In this document: piece after piece, positions 34,433 through 43,966 of the stretch
Numbering within the stretch: the first letter of the stretch is position 1
Layout of the letters: every line of letters starts with the position of its first letter
Assembly: GCA_944326795.1 (NCBI GenBank)
Contig: CALVFJ010000011.1
Coordinates: forward strand, 1-46,681
Reading direction: 5' to 3'
From: an uncultured Erysipelotrichaceae bacterium
GTDB taxonomy: Bacteria; Bacillota_I; Bacilli_A; Erysipelotrichales; Erysipelotrichaceae
Length of the DNA stretch: 46,681 bases
Notes under the pieces: generated by a model
What the model was told of the DNA's origin: nothing
Databases searched by the model: none
The model's input: the letters and a program-made list of their open reading frames with translations, nothing else
Made by a program: the position numbers and the translations under genes

Positions 34433-35920
34433 ATGGATTTTGAAAAGCGCTTAAAAATGATCGATAAAAATCTAAAAGCTTTGCCTTTGCATGATATCAG
34501 CTATCTAACCTATATCTTAGAAGATATCTTATATAATAATGAGATCAAAGCCAATTTATATCTAAGCAATTATTTAAATGATCTTATCTTTCATCATTAC
34601 GATGATCCTGAAACCAATATTTTTTATAATGAATATAAAAACAGCAAAGATCTCGAATACGCTTTAGATATCGCTCAAAAATATCTGGCATTATATAATT
34701 TTTACGCTGCCTATAACATCTGTAATTCCTTTATCTTGCATCTAGAAAAAAATCATGCTTTCATCAACGACGAAAACACCCATTATTTGGTAAAGGCTGC
34801 TGCTAAAAAGTTCATTGCTTATCCAAAGCCCCCGCAATTTGCCGATGATGCTGCCCAGATAATCGTTAATCAACAATTAGATATGCTATATTATATCCAT
34901 GGCATCTGCTTATATATGCTAAACGATAACCAACGCGCACAGCAATCCTTTGCTAAGGCTTATCTTTACGATCCTGCCGATCTGGATATCGTCATCATGT
35001 ATATCGAGATCTTAACCTTAAATAATGATATCGATCATGCCTTATGGCTGATAAGAGCCTATTTGCCTTTAGCATTTAAACCACAATATCTTTGTGCCTT
35101 ACTGCAATTAGCCGGATATTGTTATATCCAACGCCACGATATCACCAATGCGACAACTTGCTTTTTCACAAGCTTATCTTATGCTGGAAAACACAAAAAA
35201 CAAATCAAACAAAAGATCGATAATATCAACAAGCAAAAAATGAGCAAGCCAAATAAAAGAATCCTGTTGCAGCAGTTAAACAAGCTGCAGCTAGAATTAC
35301 CTCAAGCCCATAATTTTCAGCAGCTTATCAAATTTGCTTTAAAAAAGACAGATAGCAACCCCTATCTATCACAAAATATCTTTCAACAGTTAAACCATCT
35401 TTTCCCACATCATTTTGACATGCAACTGCAATTGATAGCTAAGTTCATCGAAAATCATGATCCGATCAATCTAGATCTAGAAGATCTAGATGATAGTGCT
35501 TTTTTAGATAATCAACTGCTAGAACGGCTGATCTTCTGGGCCCTAGAGCGGCCAAGCCAAGAAAATAATTTTAAGGTCTTCTACGCCTTAGGCAAATCCC
35601 AGCTATATCTTTTGGGCACCCCTGCTTCTTCAGCTGAAGATCCTGAACCATTATTAGCAGCTTTAGAAGATGGATCACGCGAAATCAGTCTATTTACCGA
35701 TGAGCATGACATAGATATGATCATTGCTTGCTGTGATAACATCTATACCAAACAAAAAATTGATTTTTTGCAAGTTATCCAGATGTTTCACAATCCATCT
35801 TATAATGTCTCGCAAATTGCGATCAATCCAACCTTACAAAATGAGATCATCATTGATGAACATTCCCTGACGATCATTCAGGATATGATCGATGAGCATG
35901 ACAATCATATCTTAAGCTAA
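34433..35920 (+). CDS. TPR-like helical-repeat protein of unknown function
   Basis: The 495-residue soluble protein is almost wholly alpha-helical. Helix pairs such as LDMLYYIHGICLYMLNDNQRAQQSFAKAYLYDPADLDIVIMYIEIL (near 150-195) match the tetratricopeptide pattern, suggesting a protein-binding scaffold. A basic, Gln/Lys-rich linker occurs near 255-285. No signal peptide or membrane helix. Monocistronic, divergent from pgk and convergent with glgA. Not recognised beyond the TPR fold. Confidence 0.7.
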   Translation: MDFEKRLKMIDKNLKALPLHDISYLTYILEDILYNNEIKANLYLSNYLNDLIFHHYDDPETNIFYNEYKNSKDLEYALDIAQKYLALYNFYAAYNICNSFILHLEKNHAFINDENTHYLVKAAAKKFIAYPKPPQFADDAAQIIVNQQLDMLYYIHGICLYMLNDNQRAQQSFAKAYLYDPADLDIVIMYIEILTLNNDIDHALWLIRAYLPLAFKPQYLCALLQLAGYCYIQRHDITNATTCFFTSLSYAGKHKKQIKQKIDNINKQKMSKPNKRILLQQLNKLQLELPQAHNFQQLIKFALKKTDSNPYLSQNIFQQLNHLFPHHFDMQLQLIAKFIENHDPINLDLEDLDDSAFLDNQLLERLIFWALERPSQENNFKVFYALGKSQLYLLGTPASSAEDPEPLLAALEDGSREISLFTDEHDIDMIIACCDNIYTKQKIDFLQVIQMFHNPSYNVSQIAINPTLQNEIIIDEHSLTIIQDMIDEHDNHILS

Positions 35921-35926
35921 AAAAAA

Positions 35927-35954
35927 GATTTTCTATCTGTTACGATAGAAAATC
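35927..35954. terminator. Bidirectional terminator between the TPR gene and glgA
   Basis: Perfect 11-bp stem GATTTTCTATC and GATAGAAAATC, six-base loop, with A and T runs on both sides. Confidence 0.88.
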
Positions 35955-35960
35955 CTTTTT

Positions 35961-37403
35961 TTATTCACCAACTAACATCTTGTATAATTCGCCATATAAA
36001 TTAGCGCTTTGCTGCCAGCTGACATCACTATTCATGGCATTGGCAACCAACTGTTTCCAGCCATCTTGATTGTAATAATATTGTTCGCTAGCCCATCTGA
36101 TCGTATACATCATATCATTTGGATTCTTGCTCCAGAAACTGAAACCATTTCCTTCACCGGTATATTGATTGAATGGATGTACCGTATCTTTCAAACCGCC
36201 GGTTTCTCTAACCAGTGGCAACGCACCATAATGCATGGCGATCAATTGACCAATTCCACATGGTTCATAGATCGAAGGCATCAAGAACAGATCGCTAGCC
36301 GCATAGATGCGATGTGCCAATTCTTCATTGTATCCGCAATAATATACAGCTTTGCCTTTATAATTTGCTTCCAACCATTTGAAGGCATTTTCCGCATCGG
36401 TCTCTCCGGTACCCAAGATGCAAAACTGCACGTCTAACGACATGATCTCATTCATTTTTTCCGTAATCAGATATACGCCCTTTTGATTGGTCAAACGACT
36501 AACCAAGCCGATCAGCATGACATCATCGCGTACCTCTAAGCCCAGCTCTTCCTGCAAGGCTTTTTTGTTAGCTTTTTTGCCAGCCTTCCAGTTTTTCAAG
36601 GTATAGTTTTTCGCTAAAAGCTTATCCGTCTTTGGATTCCATTCGTCGATATTGATACCGTTGACGATGCCCCATAGATCATCATGACGATAACGTAACA
36701 CTTCATCCATCTTTTCACCATATTCACTAGTTAAGATCTCATGAGAATATGTAGGTGATACGGTCGTGATCTTATCAGCATAAACTAATCCAGCTTTCAT
36801 GAAGCTGATACCTGAATCAAATTTGACCGAACCATTGTCATAGAAATAATGATCTAATCCTAAACATGTTGTCAATACCGATTCAGGGAAATTACCTTGG
36901 AATGCTAGATTATGGATCGTATAAACATGTTTGATCTTTTCAAATCGCCAATCAGAACCATATAAAGCATGGGTCATCAAAGGAATCATGCCGGTATGCC
37001 AGTCATGAGTATGAATGATATCAGGGTACCAATCGATATGATACAAAAGTTCAAGCACGGCTTTTTGGAAATAAGAGAAACGTTCGCCATCATCAGCATA
37101 ACCATATAGCTGTTCTCTTTCAAAATAACCTTGATGTTCAACAAAATAATACATGATACCATCAACATCACATTGATAATAATTGGCAGGTTGATTGATC
37201 CAGCCACTATGGATCTGACGGGTACCAATGTAGGTAAGCTTGCCATGATCTTTTTCTGCAATCTTACGATATAAAGGGATCACGACCCTTACCTCATAAT
37301 TGCAGGCATATAATGCCTTAGGCAAAGAACCAACGACATCAGCAAGGCCACCACTTTTGATAAAAGGCAATCCTTCGCTTGCTACGAATAATACTGTTTT
37401 CAT
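35961..37403 (-). CDS. glgA: Glycogen synthase (ADP-glucose type)
   Basis: Adds glucose from ADP-glucose to the growing alpha-1,4-glucan. A 480-residue GT5 enzyme with the N-terminal KSGGLADVVGSLPKAL (16-31), HTHDWHTG, and the C-terminal IYEPCGIGQLIAMHYGALP and RETGGLKDTV donor-site motifs. It ends the glgC-glgD-glgA operon, nine bases after glgD. glgB and glgP are not in the window. Confidence 0.97.
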   Translation of the reverse strand: MKTVLFVASEGLPFIKSGGLADVVGSLPKALYACNYEVRVVIPLYRKIAEKDHGKLTYIGTRQIHSGWINQPANYYQCDVDGIMYYFVEHQGYFEREQLYGYADDGERFSYFQKAVLELLYHIDWYPDIIHTHDWHTGMIPLMTHALYGSDWRFEKIKHVYTIHNLAFQGNFPESVLTTCLGLDHYFYDNGSVKFDSGISFMKAGLVYADKITTVSPTYSHEILTSEYGEKMDEVLRYRHDDLWGIVNGINIDEWNPKTDKLLAKNYTLKNWKAGKKANKKALQEELGLEVRDDVMLIGLVSRLTNQKGVYLITEKMNEIMSLDVQFCILGTGETDAENAFKWLEANYKGKAVYYCGYNEELAHRIYAASDLFLMPSIYEPCGIGQLIAMHYGALPLVRETGGLKDTVHPFNQYTGEGNGFSFWSKNPNDMMYTIRWASEQYYYNQDGWKQLVANAMNSDVSWQQSANLYGELYKMLVGE

Positions 37404-37412
37404 ATTACACCC

Positions 37413-38537
37413 CTAGATACGGTCACGACGTTTTACATAAACCGGTTCGTCATCCGTACCTTCTAATTTCTTAACATGATGGATGATGGCATATTTATCG
37501 ACCACCACATGATCCAATTGTGCATTTTCACTGATATAAGCTCCTGGTAAAACAACGCTATTTTTCACTACCGCACCTTTTTTCACCGTTACATTACGAC
37601 ATAAAACGCTGTTTTCAACCGTTCCTTCAATGAAGCATCCATTAGCGATCGCGCTGCCTTTTACTATGCAGCCTGGATAGAAATGCGTTGGAGGTGAGTC
37701 ATTGGTCATCGTATGGATAGGCCAGTCTTTTTTAAATATCGTCTTGGCATTGCTTAAATTTGCCATTTCCATATTTGCTTTGAAATAAGTCTTCAAAGAG
37801 TTGATGCATGCAACATAGCTCTTTACAGCATAACCCCTGATCGTATATTCATTGATGACTTCACGCAAGATATCTTTGAACCAATACAATGAACTAGTAG
37901 CAGCTGCCCGCTTTACTAGATCGATAAATAATTTACGGCTCATGATATAGCATTCTAAAGAGATATTGCGATTCTTATATTTTCCACGGTTCTTTTCAAA
38001 CCCGATGACCTTCTTGGTCTCATCAAACTGTACGGTCTCACAGCCGATAAATTCTTCTTTAGCATTATCGGTAGCTTTATAAAGCAAGGTAATATCATCA
38101 CCGCTGTTGATATGGCTTTCCAACACCTGACCAAAATCGATCTGATAGATGAAATAGCTTGGTGCTACGACCACATAACCTTTATCGCTTTCCTCGATAA
38201 ATTCCATGTTTTGCATGAAGTTATTTACATCATGATTATAAACATCGCTTATTGGTTTTTTCTCACCATTAAGGATATGCAAATTACCACGTTTAGAATT
38301 GATATTATAGTGCTGACCTGTACCTAGGTGTTCGATCAAGCTACGTGGTTTTTCTTTACAATATACCTGGATATCGCTGATACCAGAATTGGTCATATTG
38401 CTTAAAACAAAGTCAATTACACGATAACGTCCCAAGAAACCAAAAGCCGGAATTGGACGATAATCCCCTAATCCTTCTACACTAGCAGTAGGATCTTCAA
38501 AATTAACGATTCCTAATACTTTATTACTCATATTCAT
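37413..38537 (-). CDS. glgD: ADP-glucose pyrophosphorylase regulatory subunit GlgD
   Basis: A 374-residue homologue of GlgC with a degenerate nucleotidyltransferase N-terminus (the usual GGRGSRL loop is replaced by FEDPTASVEGLGDYRP) and an intact C-terminal left-handed beta-helix. GlgD pairs with GlgC in Bacillota to make the full enzyme. Start may be ATG 38531 rather than 38537, since AGGTGG is better spaced from it. Between glgC and glgA in the operon. Confidence 0.95.
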   Translation of the reverse strand: MNMSNKVLGIVNFEDPTASVEGLGDYRPIPAFGFLGRYRVIDFVLSNMTNSGISDIQVYCKEKPRSLIEHLGTGQHYNINSKRGNLHILNGEKKPISDVYNHDVNNFMQNMEFIEESDKGYVVVAPSYFIYQIDFGQVLESHINSGDDITLLYKATDNAKEEFIGCETVQFDETKKVIGFEKNRGKYKNRNISLECYIMSRKLFIDLVKRAAATSSLYWFKDILREVINEYTIRGYAVKSYVACINSLKTYFKANMEMANLSNAKTIFKKDWPIHTMTNDSPPTHFYPGCIVKGSAIANGCFIEGTVENSVLCRNVTVKKGAVVKNSVVLPGAYISENAQLDHVVVDKYAIIHHVKKLEGTDDEPVYVKRRDRI

Positions 38538-38541
38538 CCAC

Positions 38542-39675
38542 CTACTCTACAACTTTCTTCGCAACAAGCTCGATATGCTCGCTGTCTTTCTTGCCAACAC
38601 TGACACCTTCTTTGATCTCTACCCCTTCAGCAACGATGCAACGGGTAACAGTAGCATTTTTACCGATTACAGCGTTAGGCATGATCACGCTGTCGATGAC
38701 CTTAGCACCTTCAGCAATCCTGGCATTAGTGAAAATAACTGAGTTCTTAACGGTTCCATCTACCACACATCCTTGATTGATATATGCATTATCGATGGTT
38801 GCGTTCTCCCCGATATACTGTGGAAGCACATTGACATCTTCCGTATAGATCTTCCATCCTGAATCAGATAGGTCTAATTCATTATTAGGATCCAATAGAT
38901 CCATGTTTGCTTCCCACAAGCTATCGATCGTACCTACATCTTTCCAATAGCCTTTGAAGCGGTATGCAACTAGCTTCTTATTATCATTTAAATATGCTGG
39001 AATGATATCTTTGCCAAAGTCATGGTTGCTGTCTTCTTTCTTCATATCTTCGACCAGATATTTTCTTAAGGTCTTATACGTGAAGATATAAATACCCATG
39101 CTGGCAAGGTTGCTTTTTGGTTTAGCTGGTTTTTCTTCAAATTCAATGATGACATCTTCATCATTGGTATTCATGATGCCAAAACGACTAGCTTCTTTTA
39201 ATGGCACGCCTAATACCGCGATCGTTGCATCTGCTTGTTTTTCTTTATGGACCTTCAGCATCTTATCATAATTCATCTTATAGATATGATCACCTGATAA
39301 GATCAAGACATAATCTGGATCCATTTGATCCAAGAAATCGATATTCTGAGCAATCGCATCAGCTGTACCACGGTACAAGTTGAAACCATTGGCATCAGTT
39401 TCCATTGGTGGCAAGACAAATACACCACCATCTTTGGTATCCAAGCCCCAGCGATGATCATGCGCAACATATGAATTCAAGATAACAGATTCATACTGTG
39501 TTAATACTCCAACAACTGATATATCAGAATTGGCACAATTACTTAGCGGAAAATCGATGATTCGATATTTTCCGCCAAAATATACTGCGGGTTTTGCAAC
39601 TTTTTTAGTCAGATCTAGCAATCTAGATCCTCTTCCCCCAGCTAAAATCATTGCAACTACATTATTCTGCCTCAT
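38542..39675 (-). CDS. glgC: Glucose-1-phosphate adenylyltransferase
   Basis: Makes ADP-glucose from glucose 1-phosphate and ATP, the committed step of glycogen synthesis. The 377 residues include [38 protein letters not shown], the substrate loop [23 protein letters not shown] and a C-terminal beta-helix. ATG 39675 is preceded by GGGAGGT; a longer in-frame reading would add 13 residues without support. Confidence 0.97.
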   Translation of the reverse strand: MRQNNVVAMILAGGRGSRLLDLTKKVAKPAVYFGGKYRIIDFPLSNCANSDISVVGVLTQYESVILNSYVAHDHRWGLDTKDGGVFVLPPMETDANGFNLYRGTADAIAQNIDFLDQMDPDYVLILSGDHIYKMNYDKMLKVHKEKQADATIAVLGVPLKEASRFGIMNTNDEDVIIEFEEKPAKPKSNLASMGIYIFTYKTLRKYLVEDMKKEDSNHDFGKDIIPAYLNDNKKLVAYRFKGYWKDVGTIDSLWEANMDLLDPNNELDLSDSGWKIYTEDVNVLPQYIGENATIDNAYINQGCVVDGTVKNSVIFTNARIAEGAKVIDSVIMPNAVIGKNATVTRCIVAEGVEIKEGVSVGKKDSEHIELVAKKVVE

Positions 39676-39781
39676 TATTTTACCTCCCTTGCAATTACAT
39701 AATAGCTTATACAATAATTATAAAACAAAAATCGAATATTTCTAGTCAAAATGAAAGCGTTTCACCGATTATATCCATTTT

Positions 39782-40984
39782 TTAACAAATATGACATTTT
39801 TTTAACAAATAATTTCTTACATCACTGATAAAGTATAAGGATCCACAGATCAATAGTGGTTTTTTCATCTTGATCCCCTGCTCGATCGCTGCTGTAAAAT
39901 CAGCAAATTTTGCATATTTATCAGGATAATCTTCAATCGGACAGCAACGATAAAACGGAAACTGCGTAACGATCAGCTCATCAGCAATAGGTTCAAGTTC
40001 CCTGACCAAAGATAAAGGATCTTTATCCCGCAAAGCTGCAAAAATGATATTAAAAGGCTGATCTAAGGCTGTGATCGAGCGTTTAAGCTCCATTATCCCT
40101 GGCAGATTATGAGCTCCATCAATGATGATCAACGGATCTTCTTGCATGATCTCAAACCGCCCTGCCCAATTGCTTTTGGCTAAGACAGCAGATAAGCCAT
40201 CATATTTGATCACAAATCCAGGCAAGTTTTTAGCAATATTTAAGGCCATGGCCAAATTATGCCGTTGATATAAGGCTTTATTGGTAAATTTATAGCCTCG
40301 TCCATCAACCCACAACGTATCATCTTGAAACTCATAAACATTATGATGAATATGGTTGCATCTTGCTTTAGCCATGATGACATTTTCTAACCATGGATCC
40401 ATTTTTCCAATGATGACCTGCGCATTTTTCTTGATGATACCTGCTTTCTCTTTAGCGATCTTTTCCAAGGTATCTCCTAAACGATCCATATGATCATAAC
40501 CTATCGTAACGATTGCATCAGCTAGCGGATGATGCAATACATTGGTACTATCCAAACGTCCGCCTAATCCCGTTTCAATAATCGCAATATCTACCTGTTG
40601 ATCCCTAAAATATGTGCTCATTATCAGCATATCGATCTCAAACATGCTAAGCTCCCATTTGATGATATCATCAAGATATTTATTAAGATAATATAAAAAA
40701 GCTGATGGCGAGATCCATTCATCATTTATCCTTATACGATCAAGATGGCTTATCAGATGCGGCGATGTAAAGGTTCCTACCTTATAACCGCTGTGCCTTA
40801 AGATATCTTTTAAATAGTTAGTAACGCTGCCCTTGCCATTGGTACCCGCAATATGAACGCTTTTAAATTGATCCTGCGGATCATTGATGCTAGCCATAAA
40901 GCGTGCAAAATGTACAAAACCATGTTGAAAATTGCGTCGATTGCTCACAAAATCAATAGCTTGTTCAATATCAGTAAATTGCAA
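39782..40984 (-). CDS. folC: Folylpolyglutamate synthase / dihydrofolate synthase
   Basis: A Mur-ligase-family enzyme that adds Glu to folates (and to dihydropteroate in bifunctional forms). The P-loop GTNGKGS lies at about 47-53, followed by TFTSPHL, ETGLGGRLDSTN and the C-terminal IDGAHN. The start is uncertain: TTG 40984 has GGTGAT five bases upstream and is preferred. GTG 40993 and longer readings would overlap the ung promoter region. Divergent from ung across a palindrome. Roughly 400 residues, normal for the family. Confidence 0.9.
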   Translation of the reverse strand: MQFTDIEQAIDFVSNRRNFQHGFVHFARFMASINDPQDQFKSVHIAGTNGKGSVTNYLKDILRHSGYKVGTFTSPHLISHLDRIRINDEWISPSAFLYYLNKYLDDIIKWELSMFEIDMLIMSTYFRDQQVDIAIIETGLGGRLDSTNVLHHPLADAIVTIGYDHMDRLGDTLEKIAKEKAGIIKKNAQVIIGKMDPWLENVIMAKARCNHIHHNVYEFQDDTLWVDGRGYKFTNKALYQRHNLAMALNIAKNLPGFVIKYDGLSAVLAKSNWAGRFEIMQEDPLIIIDGAHNLPGIMELKRSITALDQPFNIIFAALRDKDPLSLVRELEPIADELIVTQFPFYRCCPIEDYPDKYAKFADFTAAIEQGIKMKKPLLICGSLYFISDVRNYLLKKCHIC

Positions 40985-40995
40985 ATTAATCACCA

Positions 40996-41025
40996 ATATT
41001 ATTTTAGCATATGCTAAAATAATAT
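40996..41025. repeat. Perfect 30-bp palindrome between folC and ung
   Basis: Left half ATATTATTTTAGCAT is followed by its exact reverse complement, with no spacer (centre 41010/41011). It lies 12 bp from the folC start and 23 bp from the ung start, within the divergent promoter region. It contains TAAAAT and TAATAT in both orientations, so it may be symmetric divergent -10 elements, an operator, or both. Confidence 0.8.
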
Positions 41026-41047
41026 ACATAGTTAAAGGAAGCAAATC

Positions 41048-41710
41048 ATGATGCACAATCAATGGGACAATGTTTTAAAAGAAGAATATCAAAAACCGTA
41101 TTTTATCGAACTGATCCACTTTTTGCGGCAAGAATATCAAACCAAGATCATCTATCCGCCAAAACAAGACGTATTTAACGCTTTGATCTATACTAGCTAT
41201 GAAGATGTAAAAGTAGTCATCTTAGGTCAAGATCCTTATCACAATCCTCATCAAGCCCATGGCTTAGCTTTTTCCGTAGGTCCGGGCGTGCCTCTTCCCC
41301 CATCATTAAAAAATATCTATAAAGAACTGCATGATGATCTAGGCTGCAGCATCAGCCAGCATGGAACCTTGACCAAGTGGGCCAAGCAAGGTGTTTTATT
41401 ATTAAACACCATCATGAGCGTCGAACAAAATAAGCCTGCATCTCATGCTAACAAAGGATGGGAAACTTTCACCAACGCTATCATCGCCAAACTAAACGAG
41501 CGCGAGCAGCCGATCGTTTTCATGCTTTGGGGCAACCCAGCCAAACAAAAAGGAAAAATAATTACCAACCCTAACCATCTTGTGCTAAAAGCGGCTCATC
41601 CTAGCCCTTTAAGCGCCTATAATGGTTTCTTTGGCTGTCATCATTTTTCCCAAGCAAATAATTTTTTAATTCAGCATCATATGCAACCAATAGATTGGCA
41701 GATCGACTAG
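41048..41710 (+). CDS. ung: Uracil-DNA glycosylase
   Basis: Removes uracil from DNA in base-excision repair. The 220-residue family 1 enzyme has catalytic Asp62 in GQDPYH (60-65), NTIMSVEQNKPASHANKGWE, FMLWGNPAKQK and HPSPLS (184-189) with its His. All active-site motifs are intact. AAAGGAA precedes the ATG. Confidence 0.97.
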   Translation: MMHNQWDNVLKEEYQKPYFIELIHFLRQEYQTKIIYPPKQDVFNALIYTSYEDVKVVILGQDPYHNPHQAHGLAFSVGPGVPLPPSLKNIYKELHDDLGCSISQHGTLTKWAKQGVLLLNTIMSVEQNKPASHANKGWETFTNAIIAKLNEREQPIVFMLWGNPAKQKGKIITNPNHLVLKAAHPSPLSAYNGFFGCHHFSQANNFLIQHHMQPIDWQID

Positions 41711-41718
41711 CCAATCTA
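41691..41718. terminator. Terminator between ung and the hydrolase gene
   Basis: Arms TAGATTGGC (41691-41699) and GCCAATCTA (41710-41718), ten-base loop, then T-run. It overlaps the stop codons of both convergent genes. Confidence 0.82.
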
Positions 41719-42972
41719 TTTTTTTACGATCCATGAAGCAATATCTTCAATTACCTGATGATCAACATGTGATGCAATTTGATAATCGGAAGCATCATTG
41801 TTGACGCTAGGCATGAACAGATGATTAAGACCATCATAAAGGATAAATTCAGCGTTATCTGATAACAATTCTTGCCATAAGACATAGTCTTTATCCGGAT
41901 AAACCTGAAAATCTGCGCTGCCTTGCAAGACCAAGGTATCGATATCACTTATATAATTTTCTGGCAAGGTCGTCTTAACATCATACCAATAGCTTTTAGG
42001 TAAATTTAAGATCATCCCTTCGGCATTTTTATCTTCGATAGCTAAGATCTCTTCTTTGGCTTGATAATACGGTTCCATGGCTTTATCGATATCAGATGAT
42101 CCTATTGCTTCTAGCTGCGCTTGGACCTGATCGATCATACAATCGATCAAAAGCCGCGGAGTTCCAGCCATCAAGATCAAGCCATCGATATCTTCATTAT
42201 TAGCTGCAACATAATGCGCGATGCTACCACCTTGTGAATGACCTAAAAAATAAATATTTTCATATCCTTCATCTTTGATCAATGCAATAGCTGCCGCTAT
42301 ATCGTCAAAATACTCTTCATGCATATCGTAATTAGCTGAAGCCGATTCGGGTACCTGATAAAAACGTTTATTATAGCGCAATGACGCTATGCCCTGCTGT
42401 GCCAGACCATAAGCAAGATCTTCAAAGGGTTTATTAGGTCCGATCATTTCATTATAATCACTAACACCTGATCCTTGGATCAACAAAACGATCGGCATAT
42501 TCTCCGCCGGTGTCTTTGGTTGGGTCAAAACACCATCCAAGGCATATTCCCCAACTTTGATTGCCGTTTCCTTGAATTCATCGTTATCCGCTAACGATAA
42601 AGTAGGATTGGTATAGCTCATAAAAATTCCTGAGATCTTTTGATCTTGAATAGTAATAGTAAATAAAATATCCTGCGGTTCAAAATCACATGTCAAAAGA
42701 TACTGTCCCTGATCGTTTTGGCTGATATCCTTGATCGCACCATCTCCGGTTAAATCAGCTACGGTCTGTTCATAAGCATCTTTAAGCACATTTACGCTCA
42801 AAGCTTGCTTGACATCATCATTAAAATAACCATAAGCTTTATCATAGTCCTGAGCAATGATACTAGCAACCGTATCCTTGGCAATATCTTCAGTGCTCAT
42901 ATTAGATGTATCATTGCTTGTAGCGCAACCTGTCAGCAAGCAACATAACAACATTATCAATATTTTTTTCAT
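41716..42972 (-). CDS. Lipoprotein alpha/beta hydrolase with N-terminal DUF3887-like domain
   Basis: The 418-residue surface lipoprotein has lipobox LLTGC (Cys16), a DUF3887-like N-terminal domain (about 25-120) and an alpha/beta hydrolase domain. Its catalytic triad is Ser246 in GHSQGGS, Asp352 in QGSADFQVYP and His382 in LNHLF; the oxyanion strand is IQGSGVSDY. This two-domain form is usual in gut Bacillota. It is an esterase-like enzyme of unknown substrate, acting outside the membrane. Confidence 0.88.
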   Translation of the reverse strand: MKKILIMLLCCLLTGCATSNDTSNMSTEDIAKDTVASIIAQDYDKAYGYFNDDVKQALSVNVLKDAYEQTVADLTGDGAIKDISQNDQGQYLLTCDFEPQDILFTITIQDQKISGIFMSYTNPTLSLADNDEFKETAIKVGEYALDGVLTQPKTPAENMPIVLLIQGSGVSDYNEMIGPNKPFEDLAYGLAQQGIASLRYNKRFYQVPESASANYDMHEEYFDDIAAAIALIKDEGYENIYFLGHSQGGSIAHYVAANNEDIDGLILMAGTPRLLIDCMIDQVQAQLEAIGSSDIDKAMEPYYQAKEEILAIEDKNAEGMILNLPKSYWYDVKTTLPENYISDIDTLVLQGSADFQVYPDKDYVLWQELLSDNAEFILYDGLNHLFMPSVNNDASDYQIASHVDHQVIEDIASWIVKK

Positions 42973-43010
42973 CTTGTGTTACCTCTTGTTATTAAGATAG
43001 CACATCCCAT

Positions 43011-43041
43011 AAAAAAAAGCCATATCTGTCGATATGACTTT
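43011..43041 (-). terminator. Terminator after oppF
   Basis: AAAGTCATATC (43041-43031) and GATATGGCTTT (43026-43016) with loop GACA and one mismatch, followed by five T residues on the minus strand. Confidence 0.8.
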
Positions 43042-43966
43042 AACCATGCCATTTAGCAAATTCCTCATCGGTAGCCAAGACATAGTGGGTATCGCTTAAG
43101 TGATGGATCTTGCCCTTGGTATAATCCACGCCTTCCTTGTTCTTATCATATGTCAAGGCCTTACGGGTCTTTTCCACTTTTGGATTAGGATGCGGAATAG
43201 CAGATAATAATGATTTGGTATAAGGATGGATCGGATCTTGGAAGATCTCATCGGTCGTACCTGTTTCCACGATATGACCTAGATGCAACACACCGATCCG
43301 ATCGCTGATATATTTTACCATCGCTAGATCATGAGCAATAAATAGATATGTCGTCCCCAGTTCTTGTTGGATATCTTTCATCAGATTTACGACCTGCGCT
43401 TGGATCGAAACATCCAAAGCACTGATCGCTTCATCGGCGATCACTAGCTTCGGATTCATGACCAAAGCTCTGGCAATGCCGATCCTTTGTCTTTGACCAC
43501 CAGAAAATTGATGAGGAAAACGCGTAGCATGTTCTTTAGAAAGACCAACTTTTTCCAAAATGGCATTTACTTTCTCGTCAATTTCTTGTTCCGATTTACA
43601 GATCTTATGGATCCGCAAGCCCTCAGCAATGATTTCTTTGACCTTCATCCGTGGATTTAAACAAGCCATAGGATCTTGGAAGATCATCTGCATGTTCATC
43701 CTTAGATAAGCCTTATCTTCTTTGCTTAATTTCTTACCGATCTCTTTGCCATCAAATTTGATCGATCCGCTAGTTGGATCATACAAACGAATGATCGAAC
43801 GGCCCGTCGTACTTTTTCCGCTGCCTGATTCACCAACCAAGCCATAGGTTTCGCCCGGATAGATCTTAAATGATATGCCATCAACGGCCTTGGTCGTATA
43901 GGTGCGAGTGATCTTAAAATATTGCTTAAGATCTGTTACTTCTAATAAAGGAGTTCTTTCCATCAT
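43040..43966 (-). CDS. oppF: Oligopeptide ABC transporter ATPase OppF
   Basis: Cytoplasmic ATPase of the peptide importer. The 308 residues carry Walker A GESGSGKST, FSGGQRQRIGIARAL, Walker B VIADEAISALD and the C-terminal HPYTKSLLSAIP typical of OppF/DppF. Its ATG overlaps the oppD stop, with AAGGAGG in the end of oppD, so the two ATPases are translationally coupled. Confidence 0.93.
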   Translation of the reverse strand: MMERTPLLEVTDLKQYFKITRTYTTKAVDGISFKIYPGETYGLVGESGSGKSTTGRSIIRLYDPTSGSIKFDGKEIGKKLSKEDKAYLRMNMQMIFQDPMACLNPRMKVKEIIAEGLRIHKICKSEQEIDEKVNAILEKVGLSKEHATRFPHQFSGGQRQRIGIARALVMNPKLVIADEAISALDVSIQAQVVNLMKDIQQELGTTYLFIAHDLAMVKYISDRIGVLHLGHIVETGTTDEIFQDPIHPYTKSLLSAIPHPNPKVEKTRKALTYDKNKEGVDYTKGKIHHLSDTHYVLATDEEFAKWHG

